DNA from: Bifidobacterium sp. UBA6881
Lineage (GTDB): Bacteria > Actinomycetota > Actinomycetes > Actinomycetales > Bifidobacteriaceae
NCBI GenBank assembly: GCA_002451435.1
Contig: DKCF01000029.1
Span: 6,378 to 12,066 of the forward strand
Reading direction: 5' to 3'
DNA: 5,689 nt
Made by a program: the position numbers and the translations under genes. Below, piece by piece: positions 1 to 5,634 of this stretch. The first letter of the stretch is position 1. Every line of letters starts with the position of its first letter. The notes beneath the pieces were generated by a model that saw only the letters and a list, made by a program, of their open reading frames with translations, was not told the DNA's origin and searched no databases.

Positions 1-1592
1 TCCTCGAAGGTGACCTCGGCGAGCGCGGCGCGCACGTCATCCAGCGCGACCGGCGTCATGGACAGCGAGTTGACGCCGAGGCCGGCCAGCACGACGGCCA
101 GGTCCGGATCGGCGGCGGCCTCGCCGCACACACCCACCGGCATGCCCTTGGCGTTGCCCGCGTCGCAGATCATCTTGATGGCGCGCAGCACCGCCGGATG
201 CCATGCGGTCTGGTAGTTGGCCACGGAACCGAGGGTACGGTCGGCGGCGAGCGTGTACTGGGTCAGGTCGTTGGTGCCGATGGATACGAAGTCGGCCACT
301 TCGGCGACCTTGTCGGCCATCAGCGCGATCGAGGGCACTTCGGCCATGGCGCCTACGAACTTCAGTCCGAAGCTTTTGCCGAGTTTGACGAAGTAATCGG
401 CCTCATGCTGGTCGGCGACCATCGGCGCCATGACCCACAGGTTCGCGTCGGTGGCCGCGTCCGCCGCTGCGAGGGCCTTCAGCTGGCCTTCGAGCACATC
501 CATGTGGGCGCGCAGGGTGCGCAGGCCGCGCAGGCCCAACGCGGGGTTCGGCTCGTCTTCCGGCGTGAGGAACGGCAATGGCTTGTCGGCTCCGGCGTCG
601 AGCATGCGGATCACGACCTTCTTGCCCGGGAACTGGCCGAGCAGTTCGGTGTAGGCCTTGGTCTGCTCTTCGACGCTCGGCGGTTCGGTGTTGCCGATGA
701 ACAGGAATTCCGTGCGGAACAGCCCCACGCCTTCGGCGCCGTATTCCAGTGCCTTGGCCGCATCGGCCGGCTTGCCCACGTTCGCGAGCAGCGGAATGGG
801 ATGGCCGTCTTTGGTGGCGCCAGGGTTGCCACGCAACTCCTTGGCGGCCGCGGCACGGGAACGCGCGGCCTCGGCGTCCGCGATTTCCTCGTCGGTTGGA
901 TCGACGACGATTTCGCCCTTGGCGGCGTTGACGATGACGTTCTCGCCGTCCTTCAGGTGCTCCGCCTCCGTTGCGGATACCACCGCGACGATGCCGCGCG
1001 CACGGGCGAGGATGGCGGTATGCGAGGTCGGGCCGCCCTGCGAGGTGACGATGGCGAGGGTTTTGCCCATGTCCAAGGCCGCGGTGTCGGCGGGAGACAG
1101 GTCTTCGGCGACGAGTACGAACGGGGTCTCGCTGGCCGGCAGGCCCGGGGCCGGCACGCCCATCAGATCGGCGATGACGCGCTGGCCGACGTCGTGCAGG
1201 TCGGCGGCGCGTTCGGCCTGGTATCCGCCGATCGCACGGAACATGTCCTCCACCGCGGCGAAACCTTCCAGCACCGCGCGTTCGGCGGTCTTTCCCTGAT
1301 CGATGAGATCCGCGATGGATTGCGCCAACGACGGATCCGACGCGAACATGGCGATCGCCTGCAGAATCGGCGCGGCCTGCTTGGCTCCCTCATCACCGTT
1401 GGCGGCTTCGTCGGCGCGACGGTTCAGGTCGGCGTTCACCAAGGCGAGCGAGTGCTTGGCACGCGCGATTTCGGTTTCCGCCGCGATGTTTTCGGCGCGT
1501 GGGGCGTCCGATGGTTCCGGCAATGGAGCGGCCATGCGGATGACCGGACCGACAGCGACGCCACGACCGATGCCAACACCTTTGATGTTCAT
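1..1592 (-). CDS. ptsI: Phosphoenolpyruvate-protein phosphotransferase (PTS enzyme I), C-terminus cut by window edge
   Basis: Enzyme I is the cytoplasmic first step of the PTS: it takes phosphate from phosphoenolpyruvate onto a histidine and passes it to HPr. 530 codons are visible; family members are about 560-575 residues, so roughly 30 are missing. The order is N-terminal HPr-binding and swivelling-histidine domains, then the PEP-binding TIM barrel. Motifs seen: GGPTSHTAILAR with the phospho-acceptor His at residue 191 (E. coli His189); GLFRTEFLF with Arg293 (E. coli Arg296); SIGTNDLTQY at 437-446; and VGVCGEA with the catalytic Cys489 (E. coli Cys502). All key residues are intact, so the enzyme should be active. 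The ATG at 1592 follows an AGGGAG ribosome site (complement of about 1598-1604), and translation from it gives the standard N-terminus MNIKGVGIGRG. It is transcribed divergently from ptsH behind a leader of about 130 nt. Confidence 0.97.
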   Translation of the reverse strand, partial: MNIKGVGIGRGVAVGPVIRMAAPLPEPSDAPRAENIAAETEIARAKHSLALVNADLNRRADEAANGDEGAKQAAPILQAIAMFASDPSLAQSIADLIDQGKTAERAVLEGFAAVEDMFRAIGGYQAERAADLHDVGQRVIADLMGVPAPGLPASETPFVLVAEDLSPADTAALDMGKTLAIVTSQGGPTSHTAILARARGIVAVVSATEAEHLKDGENVIVNAAKGEIVVDPTDEEIADAEAARSRAAAAKELRGNPGATKDGHPIPLLANVGKPADAAKALEYGAEGVGLFRTEFLFIGNTEPPSVEEQTKAYTELLGQFPGKKVVIRMLDAGADKPLPFLTPEDEPNPALGLRGLRTLRAHMDVLEGQLKALAAADAATDANLWVMAPMVADQHEADYFVKLGKSFGLKFVGAMAEVPSIALMADKVAEVADFVSIGTNDLTQYTLAADRTLGSVANYQTAWHPAVLRAIKMICDAGNAKGMPVGVCGEAAADPDLAVVLAGLGVNSLSMTPVALDDVRAALAEVTFE

Positions 1593-1620
1593 AGAAACTC
1601 CCTTTCGTTTCCTTGGAAGG

Positions 1621-1713
1621 CCACTGCACGCGGAGACGGATGTTCGTCTGCAAAGTGGTTCCGCGTGGATTCGTTACTGCAATGATTCCCACCGTCATCG
1701 CCGGTAAATCATT
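1621..1713 (-). promoter_or_regulatory. Structured 5' leader of ptsI mRNA (candidate cis-regulatory RNA)
   Basis: Read in the ptsI direction, two folded modules lie between the promoter and the ribosome site. First, a hairpin: AATGATT (1713-1707) pairs with AATCATT (1687-1681), enclosing ACCG/CGGT (1705-1702 with 1694-1691) and a 7-nt loop. Second, a 47-nt module: CACGCGG (1667-1661) pairs with CCGCGTG (1633-1627), AGACG (1649-1645) pairs with CGTCT (1638-1634), and CCACT (1658-1654) pairs with AGTGG (1625-1621). The last pairing crosses the first, so they are either a pseudoknot or two alternative folds. The module ends about 15 nt before the ribosome site, close enough to affect initiation. 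The pairings are read directly; a regulatory role is inferred. I do not recognise a known riboswitch class. Confidence 0.45.
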
Positions 1714-1728
1714 TTCAGCCTGCATGTC

Positions 1729-1757
1729 AGTATACACAATTTTCCAATAAATACAAA
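1729..1757 (-). promoter_or_regulatory. Putative ptsI promoter
   Basis: On the minus strand a good -10, TATACT (1734-1729), lies 17 nt after a weak -35, TTTGTA (1757-1752). Transcription would start near 1722 and give a leader of about 130 nt. The -35 abuts the palindromic operator at 1758-1773. The -10 matches the sigma-70 consensus in 5 of 6 bases; the -35 in only 3 of 6. Confidence 0.5.
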
Positions 1758-1773
1758 CGGTAAACGTTTTCCG
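1758..1773. promoter_or_regulatory. Palindromic LacI-family-like operator between the ptsI and ptsH promoters
   Basis: CGGTAAACGTTTTCCG is a 16-base palindrome with a single mismatched pair and a central CG step. This is the symmetry and centre typical of LacI/GalR-family operators, including cre-like sites. It touches the putative ptsI -35 on one side and covers the ptsH -35 region on the other, so one bound dimer could repress both promoters. A LacI-family gene lies 0.5 kb away at 2295. Which regulator binds here is not known from the sequence; a global carbohydrate LacI-type regulator encoded elsewhere is equally possible. Confidence 0.6.
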
Positions 1774-1804
1774 ATTTTCTGAAAAATGTGGTATAGTCTG
1801 TACC
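1769..1804 (+). promoter_or_regulatory. Putative ptsH promoter (extended -10)
   Basis: TATAGT (1792-1797) is preceded by TG at 1789-1790, an extended -10 arrangement that can compensate for the poor -35 region (TTCCGA, 1769-1774, 17-nt spacer). The expected start near 1804 gives a leader of about 84 nt. The -35 region overlaps the palindrome at 1758-1773. Confidence 0.55.
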
Positions 1805-1887
1805 AGCGAAGCGCATTGGGGCATCGCGACGAAATCATGAACAACCAAACAACGCAACCATCGCAATACGACTCAAAGGAGTGTCAC

Positions 1888-2148
1888 ATGGCAACCCGCA
1901 ACCTCGTCATCAACGATCCTTCCGGCATCCACGCCCGTCCGGCGGCGATGTTCGCCCAGGCCGTCACCACGTCCGGCCAGACCGTCACCATCGCCAAGGA
2001 AGGCGGCAACGCCGTCCCGGCCGGATCCATCCTGTCCATCATGGGCCTGGGCATCAAGCAGGGCGACACCGTCGTGCTCGACGTCGAGGGCGACAACGCC
2101 GAAGCCGTGGCCGACGATCTGGCGAAGATCCTCGTCAGCGCCGAGTGA
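1888..2148 (+). CDS. ptsH: Phosphocarrier protein HPr
   Basis: HPr is the small cytoplasmic PTS carrier that accepts phosphate from enzyme I and gives it to sugar-specific IIA domains. The product is 86 residues, normal for the family. The active-site block SGIHARPA places the phospho-acceptor at His15 with Arg17 next to it. The regulatory-serine block reads GSILSIMGLGI; Ser47 aligns with the Ser46 that HPr kinase modifies in Firmicutes, shifted by one residue. The start at 1888 is set by AAAGGAG at 1875-1881 with 6-nt spacing. The frame stays open upstream (ATG at 1837 and 1786), but those starts lack a ribosome site and would add a tail unlike HPr. The gene diverges from ptsI and ends at the terminator at 2204-2240, so it is probably monocistronic. 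Confidence 0.97.
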   Translation: MATRNLVINDPSGIHARPAAMFAQAVTTSGQTVTIAKEGGNAVPAGSILSIMGLGIKQGDTVVLDVEGDNAEAVADDLAKILVSAE

Positions 2149-2203
2149 ATCCATCCGGCATGCGCGGCATCGAACCGCGATTCCAGGGATTCCAATGAAC
2201 ATG

Positions 2204-2240
2204 GCCGCCTGCCGCAATCGGCAGGCGGCTGTTCTATTCT
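2204..2240 (+). terminator. Intrinsic terminator of ptsH
   Basis: GCCGCCTGCCG (2204-2214) and CGGCAGGCGGC (2219-2229) form a perfect 11-bp GC-rich stem with a CAAT loop, followed by a moderately T-rich tail, TGTTCTATTCT. It lies 56 nt after the ptsH stop and separates ptsH from the LacI-family gene. Confidence 0.85.
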
Positions 2241-2282
2241 TGAATGCGCGAAAACATCATGGCAGCAGGCGCATCACGAGGG

Positions 2283-2288
2283 AAAGGA
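2283..2288 (+). promoter_or_regulatory. Ribosome binding site that decides the LacI-family start
   Basis: AAAGGA lies 6 nt before the ATG at 2295. No comparable site precedes the in-frame ATGs at 2244 or 2259, so 2295 is the best start. Confidence 0.75.
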
Positions 2289-2294
2289 ACCGAC

Positions 2295-3416
2295 ATGGCG
2301 GGAAGAAACGACGGCTCCAGCTCGATCACCAATGTCGCGGCGCTGGCGGATGTGTCCATCGCCACCGTCTCGCGCGTGCTTTCCGGCAAACGCGCCAAAG
2401 ACGACGACATCGCCCGACGCGTGCGCGCGGCGGCCAAACAGCTCGGCTACGCCGTCAACTACGCGGCCAGTTCCCTGCGCAGCGACACCACCAAAACCAT
2501 CGGACTGGTCATTCCCAGCGCCACGGAACCCTTCAGCGCGCAACTGCTCGATGAGATCGAACCGATCATCGACAACGACTCCCGGCAGCTGCTGCTTGGT
2601 ATTGGCGGCACGCGGCAACAGCAGGAGAACCGCATCGAATCGCTGGCCGGACGCAACGTCGACGGGCTGATCGTCGTCCCCGCCGCGGGCGCCGATCTGG
2701 CGGAATGCCTCGACCGCCACGCCGAAGCCCTGCCGATCGTGCAGATCGGAGGCCGGCAGACCTCGTTCCGCACATCATTGGTCGGCATCAACGAGGACGC
2801 CGCGATGGAAATGGTCATCCGGCATCTGGCAGAACAGCGCATCGCCTCCGCGGCGTATATGGCCGGCAACGAGCTTTCCTTCGAATCGGCGGAACTGTTC
2901 TCGATGTTCCACACGCATCTGCGCACCTACGGATTGCGCACCGAGCAGGATTGGAACCAATTCGGCGAGCGCAGCGTGCAACGCGGCTACGCCTGCGCGA
3001 TGCGGCTGTTCCACGGACCATTGGTGCAGCCGGAGGCCGTGGTCTGCGCCGATGACGCGATCGCGTTCGGCGCGATGATGGCGTTGCATGCGTTGGAGAT
3101 CCGCGTTCCGGAGGATGTGCTGGTCGTCGGTTTCAACGATTCCCCCATCGCGGCCACCGCCCTGCCGAAGCTGACTTCCGTGCGGCCGCCGTTCCGGCAA
3201 ATCGTCTCGGAATCCCTACGATTGCTGGGCTGCGGCACGGCCGATGACAACATCCAAGAACATGGCGATGCCATCGCGGAAGCCGACGTCATGCGATCCG
3301 CCACGGCGGAAACCGGTCGAAAACCGGCGGCACGGCCGATGCGTCAGCATGTCGCGGCGCGCATCATGTTGACACCGCAGCTGATCGTGCGTGATTCATC
3401 GGTGGTCCGCCGCTGA
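2295..3416 (+). CDS. LacI/GalR-family transcriptional regulator
   Basis: 373 residues, slightly longer than the usual 330-350. An N-terminal helix-turn-helix (about residues 11-52: ITNVAALADVSIATVSRVLS to KQLGY) contacts DNA. It is followed by a hinge, NYAASSLRSDTTKTIG (55-70), and a periplasmic-binding-protein-like effector domain starting at GLVIP and including VVGFNDSPIAATALPKLTSV and the terminal LIVRDSS block. The start at 2295 has AAAGGA at 2283-2288 with 6-nt spacing; in-frame ATGs at 2244 and 2259 have none, and 2244 sits against the ptsH terminator. Two oddities: the hinge reads AASSLR where ARSLR is common, and about 30 extra residues, rich in Ala, Glu and Asp, separate the last core helix (SLRLLGCG) from the terminal strand. 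No clear promoter was found. Neighbouring ptsH and the ptsI/ptsH operator suggest control of PTS genes or sugar uptake; ligand unknown. Confidence 0.93.
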   Translation: MAGRNDGSSSITNVAALADVSIATVSRVLSGKRAKDDDIARRVRAAAKQLGYAVNYAASSLRSDTTKTIGLVIPSATEPFSAQLLDEIEPIIDNDSRQLLLGIGGTRQQQENRIESLAGRNVDGLIVVPAAGADLAECLDRHAEALPIVQIGGRQTSFRTSLVGINEDAAMEMVIRHLAEQRIASAAYMAGNELSFESAELFSMFHTHLRTYGLRTEQDWNQFGERSVQRGYACAMRLFHGPLVQPEAVVCADDAIAFGAMMALHALEIRVPEDVLVVGFNDSPIAATALPKLTSVRPPFRQIVSESLRLLGCGTADDNIQEHGDAIAEADVMRSATAETGRKPAARPMRQHVAARIMLTPQLIVRDSSVVRR

Positions 3417-3417
3417 A

Positions 3418-3466
3418 TCGCCGCCGGCCCATACTTGGCACCAGTCGCCATCAGGCATGGCGGCGA
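3418..3466. repeat. Nested inverted repeats in the convergent gap between the LacI-family gene and holB
   Basis: The 54-base gap holds TCGCCGCC (3418-3425) opposite GGCGGCGA (3459-3466), and inside it an 8-bp hairpin with 5-nt loop (GTCGCCAT 3444-3451 with ATGGCGGC 3457-3464, one G-T pair). The two stems share bases, so they are alternatives. Neither strand has a T-run after the stem, so this is at best a weak or bidirectional terminator; hairpins between convergent genes often serve this role. Confidence 0.35.
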
Positions 3467-3470
3467 ACGC

Positions 3471-4619
3471 CTATGGAATCAGCGAGCAGAACAACGCTTC
3501 GAACACCAACGCGGGCGCGCCGTTCCCATTGAGCCTGCGACGCGCGGTCGCAATGCTTTCCAAACGCCGCACTGCGGCCGTGCGGTCGAGCTTCACCGAA
3601 AGCTCCGTGATCGCCGAACGGTTCTCCAGATTGATCAGACCGACCGAATCCTCGGCGTTGTTCTGCAGCACCGCCACGTCACGGTAGATGCTGGCGATCG
3701 AGTTCAGCGCGCGGTCGAGCACATCGCGGGTGAGTCGGGTCGTCTGCCGCTTCAACTCGTCCTTCTTCGCGATCGCATTGTACGCGCCGCGAAGCTTCGG
3801 CGGAATGCGGTCCTTGGGCCCAAGGCCATTGATCCGCCGGAAATCGGCCTCCGCCTTCGTGGCGCGCTTGCGCACTTCCTCCTCGGCCTGCCCTTTGGCG
3901 TTGTCGATGAGATTGCCGGCGAGCAGCACCGCGTTGGATGCGCGGCGCAATCCCAATACGCCGACGATCAGCTCGTCGCGATCCGTCATGACGCGCTCGG
4001 TGCCCGCATACAATCGAGCGATGCCGATATGCCCCTCCGACAAGCGGGCCGCGCGCGCCGCGATGTTCGTATCGAATCCCTCGCCTTCCAGGAATCGCGC
4101 CACGGCACGGTTCGATGGAACGGCGAGATTGACGATGCGGGTGCGCGAACGGATGGTGGGCAGCACGTCCTGCGCACTGGGCGCGCAGAGCAGCCAGATG
4201 GTGTGCGCGCTCGGTTCCTCGATTTCTTTCAGCAGCACGTTGGTGGTGCGTTCGAGCATGCGGTCCACGTCTTCGATGATGATGATCCGCCAAGGCGCGG
4301 TGCTCGGCATCTGTTCCGAAGTCGCGATGATGTCGCGCACCTCGTCGATGCCGATGGTCACCTTGTTGGTGGACAACACGGTCACATCGGGATGTGTGCC
4401 GGCCAGCACCTGCTGAGTGACTTTGGTCGGTTCGTCATCGGCGCCGTGGTCGGGACTTTCCAACGCCGCGGCGAAGGCGCGCGCCACATTGGAACGGCCG
4501 GATCCCGGAGGACCGCAAATCAGCCACGACTGCGCGATGGCCTTCGGATCGCCATCGGCGATGGCCCGCAACTGTTCGACCACGCGGTTCTGGCCGACTA
4601 TCGAATCCCATACGCTCAT
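3471..4619 (-). CDS. holB: DNA polymerase III delta-prime subunit (clamp loader)
   Basis: 382 residues. Delta-prime is the stator of the clamp loader, working with DnaX and delta to place the sliding clamp on primed DNA. The AAA+ order is SIVGQNRVVEQL near the N-terminus, Walker A-like GPPGSGRS (36-43), LAGTHPDV, IDEVRDI, the Walker B-like IIIIEDVDRML (112-122), LLKEIEEP (129-136) and a sensor region, TIRSRTR. The loop Lys of Walker A is Arg (residue 42), so nucleotide hydrolysis is unlikely, as is normal for delta-prime. Two features differ from many homologues: the stretch between the P-loop helix and LAGTHPDV has no Cys, so the zinc-binding module is absent, and the usual SRC motif is SRT (158-160). 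The start at 4619 follows AAAGGGG and overlaps the tmk stop (ATGA), implying translational coupling. It could be mistaken for DnaX, but the short length and degenerate P-loop favour delta-prime. Confidence 0.92.
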   Translation of the reverse strand: MSVWDSIVGQNRVVEQLRAIADGDPKAIAQSWLICGPPGSGRSNVARAFAAALESPDHGADDEPTKVTQQVLAGTHPDVTVLSTNKVTIGIDEVRDIIATSEQMPSTAPWRIIIIEDVDRMLERTTNVLLKEIEEPSAHTIWLLCAPSAQDVLPTIRSRTRIVNLAVPSNRAVARFLEGEGFDTNIAARAARLSEGHIGIARLYAGTERVMTDRDELIVGVLGLRRASNAVLLAGNLIDNAKGQAEEEVRKRATKAEADFRRINGLGPKDRIPPKLRGAYNAIAKKDELKRQTTRLTRDVLDRALNSIASIYRDVAVLQNNAEDSVGLINLENRSAITELSVKLDRTAAVRRLESIATARRRLNGNGAPALVFEALFCSLIP

Positions 4620-5326
4620 CGGACGGTCCCCTTTCCCGCGTGTTCCGACGAAACGGCTTCCGCGCAAGTCACGCCGTCGGCAGACAGCGTGGAGAAATCA
4701 TCCTTTATTTGCGTCCAGACATCGTCGATGGACCGCCCGGCGTCGATCACGCGGAAACGCATAGGCTCGGCCTCGGCCAGATCAAGGAACGCGGCGCGCG
4801 TGCGACGTTGGAAATCATCGCCCGCGGCCTCCATCCGATCCTCGTCATGCTGCAGCCGCTCGTGTGATTCCACAGGGTCCAGATCAAGCAGGTAGGTGCG
4901 GTCGGGCAACAGGCCATCGGTGGCCCACATGCTCAGATTCCGCACCTCATCGACCGTAAGCTCACGCCCTCCGGCCTGATACGCGAGCGAGGAGTCCAGA
5001 TAGCGGTCGGTGATCACCACGGCGCCGCGTCGCAAGGCGGGACGAATCACCTCGTCGACGTGCTGGGCACGGTCGGCCGCGAACAACAGCGCCTCGGCAC
5101 GTGGAGCGATGTCCGCGCCCTGGACGGCGGAACCATCCGCGCCGTCCCCGGATGGCACGCCATGCAGCAACATCCTGCGGATGGCGACGCCCAATGCGGT
5201 GCCGCCGGGCTCGCGCGTCACGACGCATTCGCGCCCCTGCGACTCAACATACGCGCGCAACCGCTCGACCTGCGTGGTCTTGCCCACACCGTCAACGCCT
5301 TCAAACGAAATAAACATGCCCTGCAT
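4616..5326 (-). CDS. tmk: Thymidylate kinase (dTMP kinase)
   Basis: Phosphorylates dTMP to dTDP with ATP in the cytoplasm, an essential step of dTTP synthesis. The product is 236 residues, longer than the usual 205-215. Motifs: the P-loop FEGVDGVGKTT (8-18), TREPGGT (37-43), PRAEALLFAADRAQHV (75-90), ITDRYLDSSLAYQ with the DRY motif at 107-109, and a lid-like DRMEAAGDDFQRR segment. The extra length is partly a Gly/Asp/Ser-rich loop (about 57-72) before PRAEALL and partly a C-terminal tail. The start at 5326 gives MQGMFISFEG; ATG 5317 is the alternative. Neither has a good ribosome site, but TACAGT sits 7 nt before 5326, which fits a leaderless transcript. The stop overlaps the holB start, making a tmk-holB operon. 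Confidence 0.96.
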   Translation of the reverse strand: MQGMFISFEGVDGVGKTTQVERLRAYVESQGRECVVTREPGGTALGVAIRRMLLHGVPSGDGADGSAVQGADIAPRAEALLFAADRAQHVDEVIRPALRRGAVVITDRYLDSSLAYQAGGRELTVDEVRNLSMWATDGLLPDRTYLLDLDPVESHERLQHDEDRMEAAGDDFQRRTRAAFLDLAEAEPMRFRVIDAGRSIDDVWTQIKDDFSTLSADGVTCAEAVSSEHAGKGTVR

Positions 5327-5333
5327 AGTTATC

Positions 5334-5339
5334 ACTGTA
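5334..5339 (-). promoter_or_regulatory. Putative -10 for leaderless tmk transcription
   Basis: TACAGT on the minus strand (TAnnnT pattern) ends 7 nt before the tmk ATG at 5326, so transcription would begin at or next to the A of ATG. There is no convincing -35 and no ribosome site before this ATG. Leaderless mRNAs of this layout are common in Actinobacteria. Confidence 0.35.
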
Positions 5340-5382
5340 CCGTGCGCGGTGCCGTGCATTGCCGCCGAATCATGGCAGAATA

Positions 5383-5538
5383 CCGCACGATTTCGATTTT
5401 CAGGCAAAAAATGGAACCATGTGACATCAAACCATGCATACATGCCCCCTAAGCATGGTTTCCTTGCCGTTTTCTACACTTGGGGGATACAAAACACCGC
5501 ACGATTCAAAATTGGTCACCAAAATCAAAATCGTGCGG
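5383..5538. repeat. Three-copy CCGCACGATT repeat forming a long inverted repeat
   Basis: CCGCACGATTTCGATTTT (5383-5400, +) recurs as CCGCACGATTTTGATTTT on the minus strand (5538-5521), 17 of 18 bases identical. A shorter third copy, CCGCACGATT, lies at 5497-5506 (+). The minus-strand arm can therefore pair with either the near copy (10 bp, 22-nt spacer) or the far copy (18 bp in minus-strand RNA, with one G-U). The near pairing also encloses TTGGTCACCAA (5512-5522) and is followed on the minus strand by TGTTTTGT, so it may end the upstream gene. Confidence 0.7.
5429..5461. repeat. 9-bp inverted repeat (hairpin) upstream of tmk
   Basis: AAACCATGC (5429-5437) and GCATGGTTT (5453-5461) are perfect complements around a 15-nt loop. 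A second AACCATG at 5415-5421 could compete for the same partner. The hairpin lies wholly inside the long inverted repeat 5383-5538. There is no strong T-run directly after the stem on either strand. Confidence 0.55.
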
Positions 5539-5634
5539 CATCTATACGGCATTTATATGCAGCGCGACGCCAACGACCAGCGTTTCACACAATGTTTCAC
5601 ACGGTGAAGAAGCGTGCGACCGCGTCACATGCCG

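Larger units (their letters stand above)
5327..5634. other. Low-GC intergenic region upstream of tmk with repeats, no convincing gene
   Basis: About 308 bases without a supportable protein gene, clearly richer in A and T than its neighbours. It holds the CCGCACGATT repeat cluster, a 9-bp inverted repeat (5429-5461), two tandem GTTTCACAC copies (5582-5590 and 5594-5602), and -10-like minus-strand sequences TATAAA (5557-5552) and TATAGA (5546-5541) with no clear -35. It should carry the terminator of the upstream leftward gene and the promoter of tmk-holB. Confidence 0.6.

Noticed and set aside
198..1685. Long + strand open frame (495 codons) opposite ptsI
   Set aside because: It is the antisense shadow of ptsI in GC-rich DNA; the translation is low-complexity and lacks a ribosome site, while the minus strand encodes complete enzyme I motifs.
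1786..1887. N-terminal extension of HPr from upstream in-frame ATGs
   Set aside because: The ATGs at 1786 and 1837 lack ribosome sites, 1786 lies upstream of the predicted transcription start, and the added residues do not resemble HPr.
4620..4667. Longer holB start at 4667
   Set aside because: It would overlap tmk by about 50 bases and lacks a ribosome site; 4619 has AAAGGGG and gives the family-typical MSVWDSIVGQ start.
3435..4895. Long + strand open frame (486 codons) opposite holB and tmk
   Set aside because: It spans the antisense of two recognisable genes, including their ATGA junction, and shows no family motif.
5464..5493. Possible + strand promoter (TTGCCG, 18 nt, TACAAA)
   Set aside because: Weak matches, and no + strand gene follows within the window.
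5434..5607. Small + strand open frame (57 residues) through the repeat region
   Set aside because: It has no ribosome site and is built largely from the inverted repeats; the base composition is unlike neighbouring genes, so chance is likelier.
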